A stretch of 64,000 nucleotides of DNA from Blattamonas nauphoetae (taxonomy: Eukaryota; Preaxostyla; Oxymonadida). The notes beneath the pieces are model-generated. The model saw only the letters and a list, made by a program, of their open reading frames with translations. It was not told the DNA's origin and searched no databases. The DNA is taken from NCBI GenBank assembly GCA_033064195.1, contig JARBJD010000011.1, positions 372,001-436,000 of the forward strand. Direction: 5' to 3'. Shown here piece by piece: positions 9,425-22,100 of this stretch. The position numbers were made by a program, and so were the translations under genes. Numbering within the stretch: position 1 is the first letter of the stretch; each line of letters starts with the position of its first letter.

Positions 9425-10452
9425 TCTATGGAAATGGTTTGTCATGCTAGTTGAAGTCTTTTATCCATTTACATTCGTTTTGGTGATTCTTGTTCCATTC
9501 TGTATCCTTTCAGGGGATGACCACAAAAACACAGGCCAGTTTTGTCACAATACACCTTGATCTGTGACAACAAACATGAACAGGGAAGTTAAATGACGGA
9601 TTTAAGACTTGAGAAGAAGTAATAATATGGAAAATGGTTATGTAGGAGTTTTGCGGGGGACGAAGCTGAGACGGGGTGACCCACACTGAGGCAAAAAGAT
9701 TCAATCGCAATTGGTGAAATGTGGAATCATAAAAATGAACAAATCATTTCTTTATAAGCCTTCTTCTCCATAGAGGACGTCCAATCTTGCTCATTTGGAA
9801 TTTGTTTCTCCTTCGGATCGGGCTTTCAACTGGTTCTGGTTTTTTCCATGTATTATGAGTACAAATTAGTTGCCGCGAAACAAAGAACGATGAGCGAACG
9901 AAGGAAGGGGATGGAGCGAAGGAAGGAAATGGAGTGAATGGAGGATAGTGAGCGAAGAGAGGAGAATGAACAAAGGAAGGAGAAGAAAGACAGATCGACG
10001 AGCAATAGTCGGACGTTTTATCATTAGTTGCTTCATTGGACACCACAAAAGTTGACTACTTCGTCACAAACAGACATTTCCATTATTCCGACTCAATTGT
10101 GTCATCAACAATTCAGTGGAGTTCAGTCTCCTGACCTCGCTTCTCACATCGCTCACCCATGTCCCCTTCACTCACCTTCCTCTTCTCTTCCACACATAAT
10201 ACACCACATCTATATCCTCCACCACTCACACTCCTCTGCGAAGGGTTTGCCACGAGAACATCCTCCCCAGATTCGCCCCGTCTCTCAAGCTCCCCTCCCA
10301 ATTCGCATCAGAAGTCCACCTAATTCCTACTCGGCGTACAAGCCAATATTTTCCACTTTAGTTCGAATTAAACCGCTATTTCTGAAAAAATCTTTGTACT
10401 TTAAGTGAAATGAACGGAATAGATGCTAGAAGAAGAAATATGTCACAAGATA
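9425..10452. other. intergenic, no gene recognised
   Basis: This separates the transposon block from the USP-like gene. It contains a purine-rich tract of GAAGGAAGGGGATGGAGC-type repeats at 9890-9990 and a pyrimidine-rich tract at 10140-10310. No frame is convincing as protein. The right part presumably holds the 3' flank of the USP-like gene, which is transcribed leftward and ends at 10453. Confidence 0.4.
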
Positions 10453-13400
10453 TCAATCAAGGTTAATCTTGAGAGAAGGCTCTGCATGAACTTTGTTGTG
10501 ACGTCGCGCCTTCGGTTTGACCCCTGGTTCCTGTTTGGGGCCCCCGGTACTTTCCAGTGATTTCCCGCCGCTTCTATCGTAAGCTTGTGGATGTAAAATG
10601 CCGAGTGCGGACCGACCCATGAGTGAAGTGATGAGAGACGAAGAAGGATCATCAAGATTGTCGAGAGGAGGAACAGAGAGAAGGTCGAGGGAGAAGGGGA
10701 GAGGATTGGCAGGATCATCTGTGAAATGGTCGAGATTGCAGAACATCACAAACTCACCGTCTTTCAGAACGAATTTGTTGTTCTTGACGGCTGCATTTTT
10801 GGAGTGTGAATCGTAAAGAATTTGCCACTGAACGAAGAAAGAAAGAGAATGAATAACAGAAGAAGAAAAAAAGGAAAAATGAGAGTAGAACAGATAAGTT
10901 TCTTGGAGGACAACTTGGAGAATCTCTCCGCGACGCATACCTTTCCCTGGGTTTGTACGTACGAAGCAACCACCATTTTAGTCTTGTCAACTCCCGTTTT
11001 CTTCGTCAGGAATTCCACAAACGACAAAATTGGATTCGTGGCCGCCTTGTCAAACACAATCGGGCCAACTGACGAGAGATACGGAGGCATCCAAGACTTT
11101 CGGACAAGCTCCGATAAAAAGATGAGAGTCGATGTTCCTTTTGACTCCTGTTCAACATCAATCGGCTCATCGACAATTTGGAGAGCAATGTGGGAGTCTT
11201 CGATGATGTTGAAGCGGCTGATGGGAAGGAACCGAGTCGAGACGTGTTCGTCTGGAGGGTTTGGGGGTTGATCGGGCATCGATGCACCATCACTCACAGA
11301 GAACGCTTTGTTGTCTGGCTGCGTGTCTGGGACATCTGGTGATATGATGTCGGTCTGCATGGCTTGCTGGAGATGGGAGAGGACAGCTGGCGGTTGAAGA
11401 TCCTTCCGTTTCTGTCCACCAATTGTGACTTTCCCGACCAATCGTCTCACATTTGAATTTTTCATCTCAAACACTCGGACATTCCTTGTTCCGCAGGTGT
11501 TCTTCCCATCCATCCGAGCCTGATCAATCTGTCTGAGGACCATCGAGAAGAGGTGTGGATAAGTCTTCTCCAGCGCATTCTCAATGAACATCTCCAGCGA
11601 GTGGTAGATGGACGTGTCGAAGAGGTCGGCCAGCGGAAGAACGTAGTACGACGGCGGAGGAGGGGCGATCGTGAGTTTTGTGGTGTGGCTGTCGATTCCC
11701 GTTGGGAGGGGCATTGTTGTCTGTACAAACTTGGAGTAGTCTGGCGGTTCTTCTGGATTCAGTGTATGCCCATTTAGAGCCTCAACAGGAGCGTAGACTT
11801 GAACTCGCGAAGAGACACCGTTTGCCACGATCTGTCGGAGGTCTCCTGACAGCTCTTCGGCGATCCGCTCATCAACAGGAAGTCCACTGGCCATGTTGTA
11901 CATCTTCAACCCGCGGACAGACGAGGCTGCGTCGCCGACTTGGAGGAGGGAGGGTAGTCGACCTGGCAGGACTTGGAGAGGGACCTGCCCATTCGCACCA
12001 GAGCCAGTTTCGATTGGAGTGAACGGGAAGTTCGTCAGATCGAGTGGGGATCCGGTGATTGGGACGAGGAGAGACACACTGATTGTGATTTGGCCGGCAA
12101 GAGGAACCGGTCCAGTTTCAATGAGGAGGAACGTTTCGTTGGTGATCTTCAGTTGGTCCAAAGGAAGCCCTTCTTTCGTCAACAGCTTCCCCGCCATCCG
12201 GAAAGTGTCTGTGCTGTACATTCGAGTGTAGTGCGGGTCCAACCCGAGACGAACAGCTGCCATCTCTCTCAGTTCAGCCAGCGTCGCTTGTGGGTTGATT
12301 GAGATGTTGACCAGATGAGAGTTCGATTGACTCTGGGTGCTTTTGAGGCCAACTTCGACAACAATGTTCACAACGGGCACTCCCGAGCGATGATTGACGA
12401 AGCCTCCTTTGACGCCCCTCTCCCTGTCCGCTTGTGAGACGGGGACTGGTGACCCCTGATGCGCCATGATTCCGAAGAGACGGATCCCGTTGGTGATCTT
12501 GCTGGCCTGGAGTGAGCGATCGTCGTCTTCTATTTCTGTCCCACATCCGCCGAGGGATTGCGAGAAGAAGATTCTTGGGGCTGCGTGTGTGTACATGAGA
12601 GAAGGTTCTTTTGGCTGTTCCTTTTGATCAACTGAGGTCATCTCGACAGACTCAATCGTACCGAACTTGAGTCTGATGGCTGTTTTGAGGCATCGAAGAG
12701 ATGTTGTGGGTGGGCACGAAACCTCAAAGACAGACTCGTCCATAAACTCGCCCAATGGCTCTGTCCGTTTGTTATCGTAATACTTTTCCTGTTTCAGTTT
12801 GTCGATGATACGTTTTGGATCCAGACTTGCTTTCATAACACTGTAGTCTGGTGGAAGAGGAACTGGAATGAAGAAGAACGAGAGTACGTTCGATCCAAAC
12901 CCAGAATAGGAATAATTATTGGTGTCGCGGATCGTGACTTCCTCGTCTTGTCCAATCTCGTCAGGAGGGAAGTACTTCACAATAGCTTTGCTGTGATCGA
13001 TCGGATAGCTGCCCGTTGTGTTGTCGAATTCAGAGACAGCCGTAGCGTCCTCGATCGCCGTTGGGAGGACAAGTAATGATGTCCTTTCGCTTGGGTAGTT
13101 GAGATTGAAGAATTGCGTGCGTGGGGTGATTGGGAATGGCTCGTCATCTTCGTTCTTCACTGTGGATGGGAAGAGAACCTCGATGGACTCTGTCCCATCA
13201 GAATTCTTCATTCTTCTGAACGATGCAAAATGGGAGTCCACCTTGAAGTGCCCTCCGTTCGCATAGTTTGTCCGAATGGTGTAGATGTGGGCTTCTTTCC
13301 AGGTGTCAGAATCCACAGCAACCTTCTTCAGCGATGTGAACAGATCAAACACGCATGTTTGGATGGATGTTCGAATGTCCAGTTCCCACTCAGCTTTGCA

Positions 13401-16400
13401 CTCGCCTCGCATTGAGAAATCCTCGCGGAGATGATACGACTCGACGACAACTGTCTCGGGGTTAATTTTGTTTGGTTCTACAACCTCGACGAACTTCCCA
13501 AGCTGGCACGTGACTGTCGAGTAGAGTGAGTATTCCATGCGATGCATTTTGAGTGATCTCAGCGCATTTTCGACTTTGTGGACTGCGGATTGTCTCTGGC
13601 AATCTCGTCTCAGATGATCGGGTAGGAGTGATGGATCGAATGTTGGGATCCGATTCACAATCGATTCAGTGATAAAGTTTGATCTCTGCGAGCATTGCCG
13701 ATAGAGCATGATGTACGCACTGTTCGACGCTCCGTTGAATGTGGTTTGAACTGTCAGCGGTGATATTCTGTACACATTTGAGTCGTTGAAATCGTACCAA
13801 TTTCCAAACACTTTCTGGAGGCAGTCGTCCACCTCTTTCGTTGTCTCGAATTTGCTCTCACTTACCTCCCCTGAGCCTTCGTCCATCAAATCTCGGATCA
13901 GAACATGGTAGTGTCCACCGTACGCACCACCAGAGTGAATGACAACTCCACACAGCTCGTACAAAAAGGGTGAATGGAAGTTGATGTCGGGAAGAGGGAT
14001 GCCGACGAGTGACGGAGCCGATTGAATGATTGCCTTGTTTTCTGGGTTGATGCTGTGGATGATGGCTTTCTGCTCTTCCGTAAACACGGAGTCAGAAGCC
14101 CCTTCATTTCCTTCTTCACCTTTCACGATCGGAACAGCGAGTCCTTCAGTCACCATCAAATCCCATGATTTGTCTGCGAGTTCTGATTTCTTCTTTTTCA
14201 TGTCTTTTGCCCACGGTTTGTCTGAAGAGATTTTTGGCTGTTTTTTCTTCGATTTCTCGCCCTGATTTTGGGCTGTCGATGTTTCTGCATCAGCTTTTGC
14301 TTTCATCTTCTCATCTTTTTTGATTTGTGCGTTCTGCTCGGCGAGAAGTTCTTCTGCTCGCACAGCCATCTTCCTCAATCGATCCTTCTCCTTCTGCTTC
14401 AACTGCCTTAAAACTTCATAATTCTGTGCAACATCCTCTGACACAGCAAGAGGCACATCGGTCTGTGTGGCTGAAGTATCGTCCTTCACCATGTACGGGG
14501 CCATGTCCAGAAAGAAGGGGAAAGAGATGAACGATGATGTCTTCACTCGAGCATCTCTCTCCCAATCGTAGTAGAATCTCATCAAGTCGATTGTGAGCAG
14601 TGGGGGGATCGAGGTGAGGACTGAATAACGTTGAGCATCAACCTTCTTCTCACATCCCGAGCACCTGTACTGGTTGTCTCCGCTCAGCAACTCGCCTTGC
14701 ATCATCTCTTCCAAACACTTGTCCAGTGTTGATTTGTCGTCGTCACCACTTCCTTTCTTCTCTTCAGCGATGAGAGGGACGGAAAGATCGCGGAACTCTT
14801 CCTGGTTCTTTGATTCATACCCACACTCCAAACATTTGATCCGATTGGACAGAAAACCTTTGAAGTTTGTATCAATCATGTCTTCCAAACGAGTCCCTTT
14901 CAGTTTGATCTCCAGCGCGTCGAGAAGGAGATGGTTCAGTTCCAAAATGTCCTGTTGGTTTGCTGCTTCAGAGTTGTTCCATCCAAAAGAGTTTGTGAGG
15001 GCTGTTGTGGTGGTCGAGTGAGCAGGAGAAGACAGAAGAGTGCAGAACAGTCGCTGAAGTTCAAAAGGAATCTTCCTCACACACGAATACGACACAGGAG
15101 CTGTGGAGACAGGCTGAGGTGTTTGTTCATTCAGCTCTTTCAGGAAGGCATCCAGTTCAATCTGAATTTCCATGAGAGGATTCATCTGGATGGGTTCTTC
15201 AACAGGAGCAGGATCTTCCGAGATCTGGTCGAGGGGTTTCGAGCTTGTTTGAATGCTGATTGGGACAGGTTGGCTCAGATCATCGTTCGTTTTGATGATC
15301 AGATCAACCAAAGAATCAGACTTGTGTTGTTCGAGCCATATTCTCGCCTTCTCCTCGTTGTTGTCAGAAGCTCTCATCGCCGCCTTGCACCTCTCCTCTC
15401 TGAAACCCGTCGTCTTACACAAGTGCTCAACCAGATTCTGTTTGTACGGAGGATGCTCAGCAGTCATCACAACCGGATTGTGGGAGTCCGGAAGATCAGT
15501 CAGACCGTCAGTTGAGGTGGAGAGAAAGGCGATGGATTCTTGTTTTGGGACGGCGATGGTGGAGGAGGGGGAGAGGAGATTCTTCTGCATTCTCGTCTTG
15601 AGAGATACGGATCGTGCTTTTCGTTCGGTCGAGGTGAGGAAGGGAGTTGTGGGAGGAATGTTAAAAACAGTTGGGACAGAAGCAGTCTTCATTGGGGTGA
15701 CAATCAGCGGATCGAGGGACGGTGGTTCTGTCTGGTTGAGAAGGCTGTGTGACCCGATTCGTTCTTCCGGCGACTGGAACTGGGTGAGAGTGAGTGGGTG
15801 TCGAGTGGGTGAGTCTGTCGAATCTTGGGGGATAAAGATTCCAGGTGTGCTTGAGTCTTCAGGTGACTGGAAGACAGGAAGTGTGTTTTGTGTGGTCGGA
15901 GTTGCGATTGATGTTTTGTTGTTGATTGGTGTTGGCGTGTTCTCTGTACTCAGTGGCGTTCCAAGAAGCTCAGCGGGTGTTTGGTCAATGGCCCCTGCGA
16001 CGATGTCATGAACAGGTGTGTCCAGAGAGGTGGCGACCAAAATGCCCCTCTCTTCGAGTGTCGGCTCCACAAACTGAACATGGCGTTCTTCAGCGACTCC
16101 ATGACGTGGAACTCGCTTCTTCGGCTTTGCTTCTGGTTTCGGCGTTGAATCAAGATTTGCGAGGGAGAGAGATGGCTGAGGAAGTTTGGATTGCGAGGAA
16201 TCGAGAGGTTCCGAATCGTCTGCTGATTCTTCAAAGTCAAAATCCGAGAGCTGTTGCTGATCAGCAGAGAGGATGTCCAACACTCGACTGTAATTCATGG
16301 CTGGCGACGTTTCCGGATCGGCTGATTTCGAGCGAACTGGATGTAAAGATTTGGCGTGGAATTGCGAGTGAGACGGAGAGGTTAAACCAGTCTGGATTTG

Positions 16401-17426
16401 AGACGATGAAAAAACAGTGTCTTGAGTGGGGGATGAAGGCGTGATTTTTCTCCAGACTCTTCCGCTTCCAGTTTTATGGGTGACATTTGATGAGAGACGG
16501 TCCTGATCATCCAAATCTCTTTGAGGAGAGCCGAGGACGGAATTTTCGATTGTTTGTTGAAGTGAGGGACGGGAAGGTGTTGGGTGATTAGAGTCGACGA
16601 AAGGAGAGCTGAGCATGTCTGATGGGAGTAAACCGAGATTTGTGGATGGTGTGGTTCGTGATGTCTCTGGTGTATCAACCAAAGGGGTTAACGTGGAGAA
16701 TGCTGCACCCTGTGCAGGTAGTTCACGATTTTGTTCTGGGGTTGTCGGAAGAAGACCATTCTTTTTTCTTTTCTTCTTTTTCAAAGCATCTTGCCGTGTA
16801 GGGGTTGAATCTTGGTTGCTGAGTTGTGATTGGCTCAAAATATCTGGTTGTTCATCGTCGTGCGAGATCCCATCGTCTTCTAAGGGATCGTCATCATTTC
16901 TTTGTTGTAGAGGACGATTGAGAAAATCTTCGACACGTTCTGTGTCATTAAAGGGATCAATATCCTGTGGTATTTCGAGAGCATTGTTGAGCTTTGACAG
17001 AATATAATCCAATTTCTGGAGGTTGACTTCAGGAGGAAGATTGGTCTCAGTCGAGAATGTCTGAAGAAAAGTCAATGAGAAAACGAGAAAAACCAATGAA
17101 AGGTCATCTTGAGTCAAGGAAAGAATCGAAGATCGGAGTTCGGGGGTCATGAAGTAGAGTTGAATAAGGCTATTCAAATAGCATGTTGCGCCTCTGGGAG
17201 GAAAAGAAGTAAGAATTATTCCTATGAAGGCAAACTGATTTTGCAATCCAACAAAATTTGATGGGGCCCTGTTTGTTTCGGGGAGATGTGGTAGTTTCCC
17301 TCCAGACGTCGATTGAACTGGAGCTGTCTCATAGAAGTCATTATCTTGCCCAAAGAGGTCTCCGATGACTCCAACAGGAGAATCATGATCTGTAGTAGTT
17401 TGAGTACCAGATTCGAAGAGGCTCAT
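10453..17426 (-). CDS. USP40-like ubiquitin carboxyl-terminal hydrolase with large insert
   Basis: Predicted cysteine protease removing ubiquitin from proteins. From the ATG at 17426, two introns (17194-17235, 42 nt; 10828-10940, 113 nt) give about 2,272 residues. The catalytic cysteine box is NQGATCYLNSLIQ with Cys near residue 68, created by the first splice. The histidine box is HSGGAYGGHYHVLIRD near 1157, followed by NWYDFNDSNV. Two CxxC pairs of the fingers subdomain are present (CLECG near 848, CSGC near 908). The GGAYGGHYHV wording is closest in my memory to USP40 and then USP47. About 500 residues of Ser/Thr/Pro-rich sequence and a UBA-like segment (near 645-685, ending ARIWLEQH) are inserted between the Cys box and the fingers. 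The C-terminal 1,000 residues are long and probably contain ubiquitin-like folds. It is divergent from the plus-strand gene at 17856. Family assignment is firm; the USP40 orthology is probable only. Confidence 0.88.
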
Positions 17427-17855
17427 GACGTTCTGGTGTTGTGGTCAGGATCAAGAAAAAGAAAGGGGCCGACAAACATAGTTGCGGTTATCTCAAAAAC
17501 TAATACAGAAATTTGTTGAGATTTCTTCGATGATTCAGGAAACTTTGTTTTATATCGTGTGTAGAGACTCAGTATTTTTGGGTCTCAAATCACCCATCAC
17601 TTTTTTGAACAATCAACAGACTGATTCGTCAGCTATTTGCTGAACCTCTTGGTACAGTCTTGAGGTGCTACGATTGATGTATGATCCATCTACCACCAAA
17701 GCATGTTATTTTGAACACTCACACATCTTCTTCGTTCTTGCGATTCGACTCGCCATCTTTTCTCCTCTCTACTCCACACCTTTTGTCAATAGGAATCAGG
17801 ACCAAAGCGGCGATCCAAGATTCAATGGGTTTCCCCGACTACCCTTTCCACAGAC
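17427..17855. promoter_or_regulatory. divergent intergenic region between USP-like gene and Ser/Pro-rich gene
   Basis: This gap of 429 bases separates two genes transcribed away from each other, so it must hold both promoters and 5' leaders. Several short frames cross it without family resemblance, including one with an ATG at 17825. I recognise no core promoter motif. Part of the right side could be an upstream exon of the gene starting at 17856. Confidence 0.4.
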
Positions 17856-18891
17856 ATGATTCAAGCTCGCCTTGAATCTCAATCTCCTGCTATTTCTGCA
17901 GCTTCAAGTGCTTCACTCATCGTGACTGGGGGTGAAGATCTGAATCTGAAGCCACACCGTGATTCATCTCCAACGAAGCTCGCTCATTCAGAACAATTTC
18001 CATCTGTTCGCTTTTCTTTTCACATATTCTCTCTTATATCAGTTCTCAGATTCACTTCTCTCACGTTTTGAGTCAATAAAGGATAAAACACAACGTCAAG
18101 CTCAGCATATTATCCGTTCACAACGTTCTGCACGTCAATCTCAACTCACCCAAAATCAAGTAAATGATGATACGATCAAAAAGAGAAAACGAGATGAACC
18201 AACATCTTCGGATATTACCGACTCTACAGAATCACCCAAACAAGAAGAGAAACCAGTAATCCAGCCAGACAGTTTGATTTCCTTCGTTTTTCATATCCCA
18301 GCCGCCTTCCGCCAGCTTTCAGCTGTCCTCAATTCACTGTATTCCCAATCTCAAACCCTCGAAGGGGCATCGGTCCCTCTCTTTGACTCATCTCCACCTT
18401 CGTCCCAACGAAGGTCTCAACGCCAAAAACAAATCCGAAAAACACAAATGAATAAACCAAGACTAAAAGATTCTCCAGGCCAAATTGTGAGGCCAACCCC
18501 CGAATCAAGCCCAAAACAACCCGTTTCGTCCTCACCATCCTCAGCTTCGCATCCAAGTACTCCACTTCTCCCCATCCTAAATCCCCAATTCAAACAGGCT
18601 GTTCAAATTGAAGCAACTCCGATATCTCACCCCACATCACCTTCTCTTCCACCTACAGCAAATGTCTCTCCACAGATGCTGCCAGAAACACCACCAACAT
18701 CAACCGTTGTTCCACCTCCGACTTCATCAAATTCTACCCTCTCACCAACACCAACTAAGGTCACTATTCCTATAAACGTTGTTCCCACTCCTCCAATTCC
18801 TATTGCTCGAACTGAATCCAAAATGAATCGTTTTCAAATGGCAAAAACACGAATTGTCCAGAATTCTCTTTCACAACAGGTCCCTCCCTGA
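17856..18891 (+). CDS. unknown Ser/Pro-rich protein
   Basis: Predicted 332 residues from the ATG at 17856, with one 37-nt intron (18006-18042, GT...CAG) that joins the frame cleanly. I do not recognise a family. The only segment looking folded is around residues 125-165 (SFVFHIPAAFRQLSAVLNSLY). It is preceded by a basic patch with a KKRKRDE nuclear-localisation-like motif, and the C-terminal half is low-complexity Ser/Pro/Thr. Similar low-complexity proteins include transcription or splicing regulators, but that is no basis for a function. An upstream start or exon cannot be excluded because the leader region is open in other frames. Confidence 0.6.
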
Positions 18892-19132
18892 AGTCAATCT
18901 TTTTCTTTCGAGAAAAAGAGTCTTTAGTCTCATCAAAACAATTATTTTTGCTTTCTGAAGAAAATAACCAACAAATGACCCAAATTTTTAACGACCTCCT
19001 TTTTATGGCGTTTTCGTTTTTGTAGCGTGACTATGAAAGCTGTAGATACAGTTTGTTTCAAAAAGATGGATGATCGACTCCATTCTTGTTTCAAAATGTA
19101 ACATTAGCAAAATTGTGAATCAAACCCATCAG

Positions 19133-22100
19133 ATGGAAAGTTTTGTGACGGGTCGACGGATCATGACTCTCAGCGATCCTCAAGTCTGTCCAACCTTTTG
19201 TCGCTTTAAATCTCTGTAGGTCTTCTTTAATTATGAAGATGACGATGAAGATAATATTTGGAATGAATTTGCCACATTCTTTGGTCCTGATGATTTCACG
19301 ATCTCGGATTGTGTCGTAGTCCTCAAGAGAATTCTCCCGTCACGTATTGATCTTTATTTCTTTATCATTGACCACCGTTTTAGTTTCAGTTGAAATCTCG
19401 AATCTTGACAGTTCTCTGTCTCATGCACAACTTACTTCTCTCATCGATTCCCTCACAAACTTGGCCGAGCATACCTCGTTTTCGAAGCGAACCTCGGCAT
19501 TTTCTGCTCTTCTTGCTCTTTCACTTGGATTACCTCAGCCAATTCAAGAAGCTCAGTTTCTACAGTCTGCCGAAAATTTGCCAAGTCAATCCTCTCCGTT
19601 AAAGCCCGATCTTCGTCTGTTTCAGTCGCAATTTTCTCTGAGTTTGGCCCGTACTACCAATTTTATTCTCCTGGAATGCAATGCCTATCCATTGATCCTC
19701 AAGGAACTGATGTGGGTCTGCTCTGAGCTATATTTCAAGCCATGTCTGGACCTTTCAACACAATCGACTCCCATCGCAACAGAAGACAAAGCGACACTTC
19801 CGGAGCGCACAGAACCATTGTGTTTCAGTCATTGCCCAAATTGTCTATTCAATCATCTTCAAACTTGTCTTAGTCTTCTGTTCGTATTTCTTCACCTGAA
19901 CAAATATCATCCGAGACTTTACACCATCCTGAATACAAATTATGCCAGAAATCCATATTCTGTGATGGACGGCTGTGATATTCGTCGTTCTTTCACATCA
20001 CTCGTTAACGGAACGTTCTCGGTTGCATCAGAATCTCAACATTCATTTACAATGATGCAAAATGTCCACTCATCATTAACTACATTTCTTTTCTATCTCC
20101 TGACATTCCACACTGCACCATACGTAAATACAGCACCAAACCCAACAAATGAAACCCAAGCTCACTCACAACAGGGTACGAGCTCCATAAGCTCAAAAGA
20201 TTCTGACTACCAGCAAAATTCTAACCCATTGTTTCAAAGTACGATCCCTCGCTCGTCCGTCTCCAAATCTCATCCCACTCGTTCTCAACTCGCACACGCT
20301 GCTGCTGACCTGAAAGTCCAAATTCCATTCAAACAATTCTATCATTTTACTCATATTACGCATCCATTCAGCGTGGATGCCCTCCAATTCTTTCCGCTTC
20401 GTCGTGTCCAAATTCTCTTATCGAAGGCCATCGCATACTCCTTCTCTCCCCAACGAGAAAAGACCCTCGAACAGTCCAATCTCAATTTCGAATTGTATTC
20501 TGCCTTTAATAACGCTCCTGTGGACCTTCCGCCGTCATCACGTCCAACTCAACAGAAAGGCCCGATTTCTGAAAGAAGCTCAACACCATCTCTTCCTCCC
20601 CTCCAGCGTACCCCAAGCAACTCCAATTTTGGGTTTAATCTTTCGTTTGATATTGTGGATTGCATTGAGTTCATCCGAACAACTCCGACGGCAATCGCCT
20701 CTGGGCCAGCAAGCAAACCCGGACAACATTATTCAATCACCCACCCGCCACCAAATGTATTGACACACCTCAATGCAGTTCCTCACCGGCACGGAATTGA
20801 TCTCATCCACAAAAAGATCGCAGAAGGGAGCATCTCTTCCCTGGGAATGCGACAATCAATCCAAACTCCTCGCACAAACGGGACAAACGGAAATCCGTTC
20901 CAAGAAGCGTTCAACGCGACATCGTTCTTCACTCCGTCGAAGCAGAAGACATCGTCGAGTCCAATCTTCATTCCAAATCCAACACTCTCAAGACTGAACA
21001 GCCACGTCTCGCTTCCCATCCTCTCGAACCCAACCATTCTGTCATCCGCACCTCCACTCGACTCAAGCACCTCGCAAGTTGTTGTCCACTCTCTCCTTCT
21101 TCAGACACAACAGATGGATGTGAAGGATGCGGGAATTGCTGCAAACCAAGGAGAGGAGGAGGCAATCAATGCAATTGAAGACGAATCCGACAGCGATGAC
21201 AACCACGACGTGCTCCTCTCGAAAGGGAAACAAGTCTCTGGATGGGAATGGATCAAAGACGCTTTGCTTCCGATCTCATCGACGAAACGAGAATGCAACC
21301 CTGTCCGCGTCTTCAATCCTTTCATCCATCGGAGACAATCGCTTTTTGAATCAACAAATCTGTCTTCCTCAGGGAAAATCTCCACACGGCCAACGACGAG
21401 CAGTGAGATTTTCATAAACTATATCAACAATCCCACAATTCTCCCAGACCACTCAACGCTTCTCTCAGCGTCACTTGAACATCAAAAGGAGAGGCTCAGA
21501 AAGAAGAAAGCCGGGCTTCTCCAATCAACGAAGGAAGAATATCACACGACACTCTCATTGGACACACTCTCTCGGACGTCTCACATCAGAGAGACCGAAG
21601 TGAATATGTTTGTCCCAAAATCTCAACCTGCATTCCTCCATCCGTACATCTCCTCCGTCTTCCACCTCATTCCACAGCTGGCCTCCCTCCGATTGCTCTC
21701 ACAACGTCCTCCACACCTCCCAACATCAATCACTGAAACACTCTACTTGCTCTCATCTCATCTCTCTCGTCTCTCGTCTCCAGCACTGTCACTGTTCTCA
21801 ACATTCACCTTCCGACACTCCATTCTGGATGACAGACCCAACACTGAGGAGCGCTTGAGACGGAGGCGGAAAAAGAAGGAGGACAGTCAGGGAGACAAGA
21901 TGCTTCAGGATCCGAATTCCAGTCGACATTCCACACCAACAACTTCTCAGCCAAGCATCCGCTTGCTTTTTGAAGATGAAAGAGTTGAGGATGGGATCGT
22001 TGTTCATCTCTCATCATACAGCACCCCTCACATTGTCCAAGACACACCAACATCTGTTCCTTATCCTCATCCTTCGCAGGAAGTCCCTCAAGGATTGGAT

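Noticed and set aside
9890-9990. Purine-rich GGAAGGA tract as a tandem-repeat array
   Set aside because: The units are irregular in length and sequence; simple low-complexity sequence is enough explanation.
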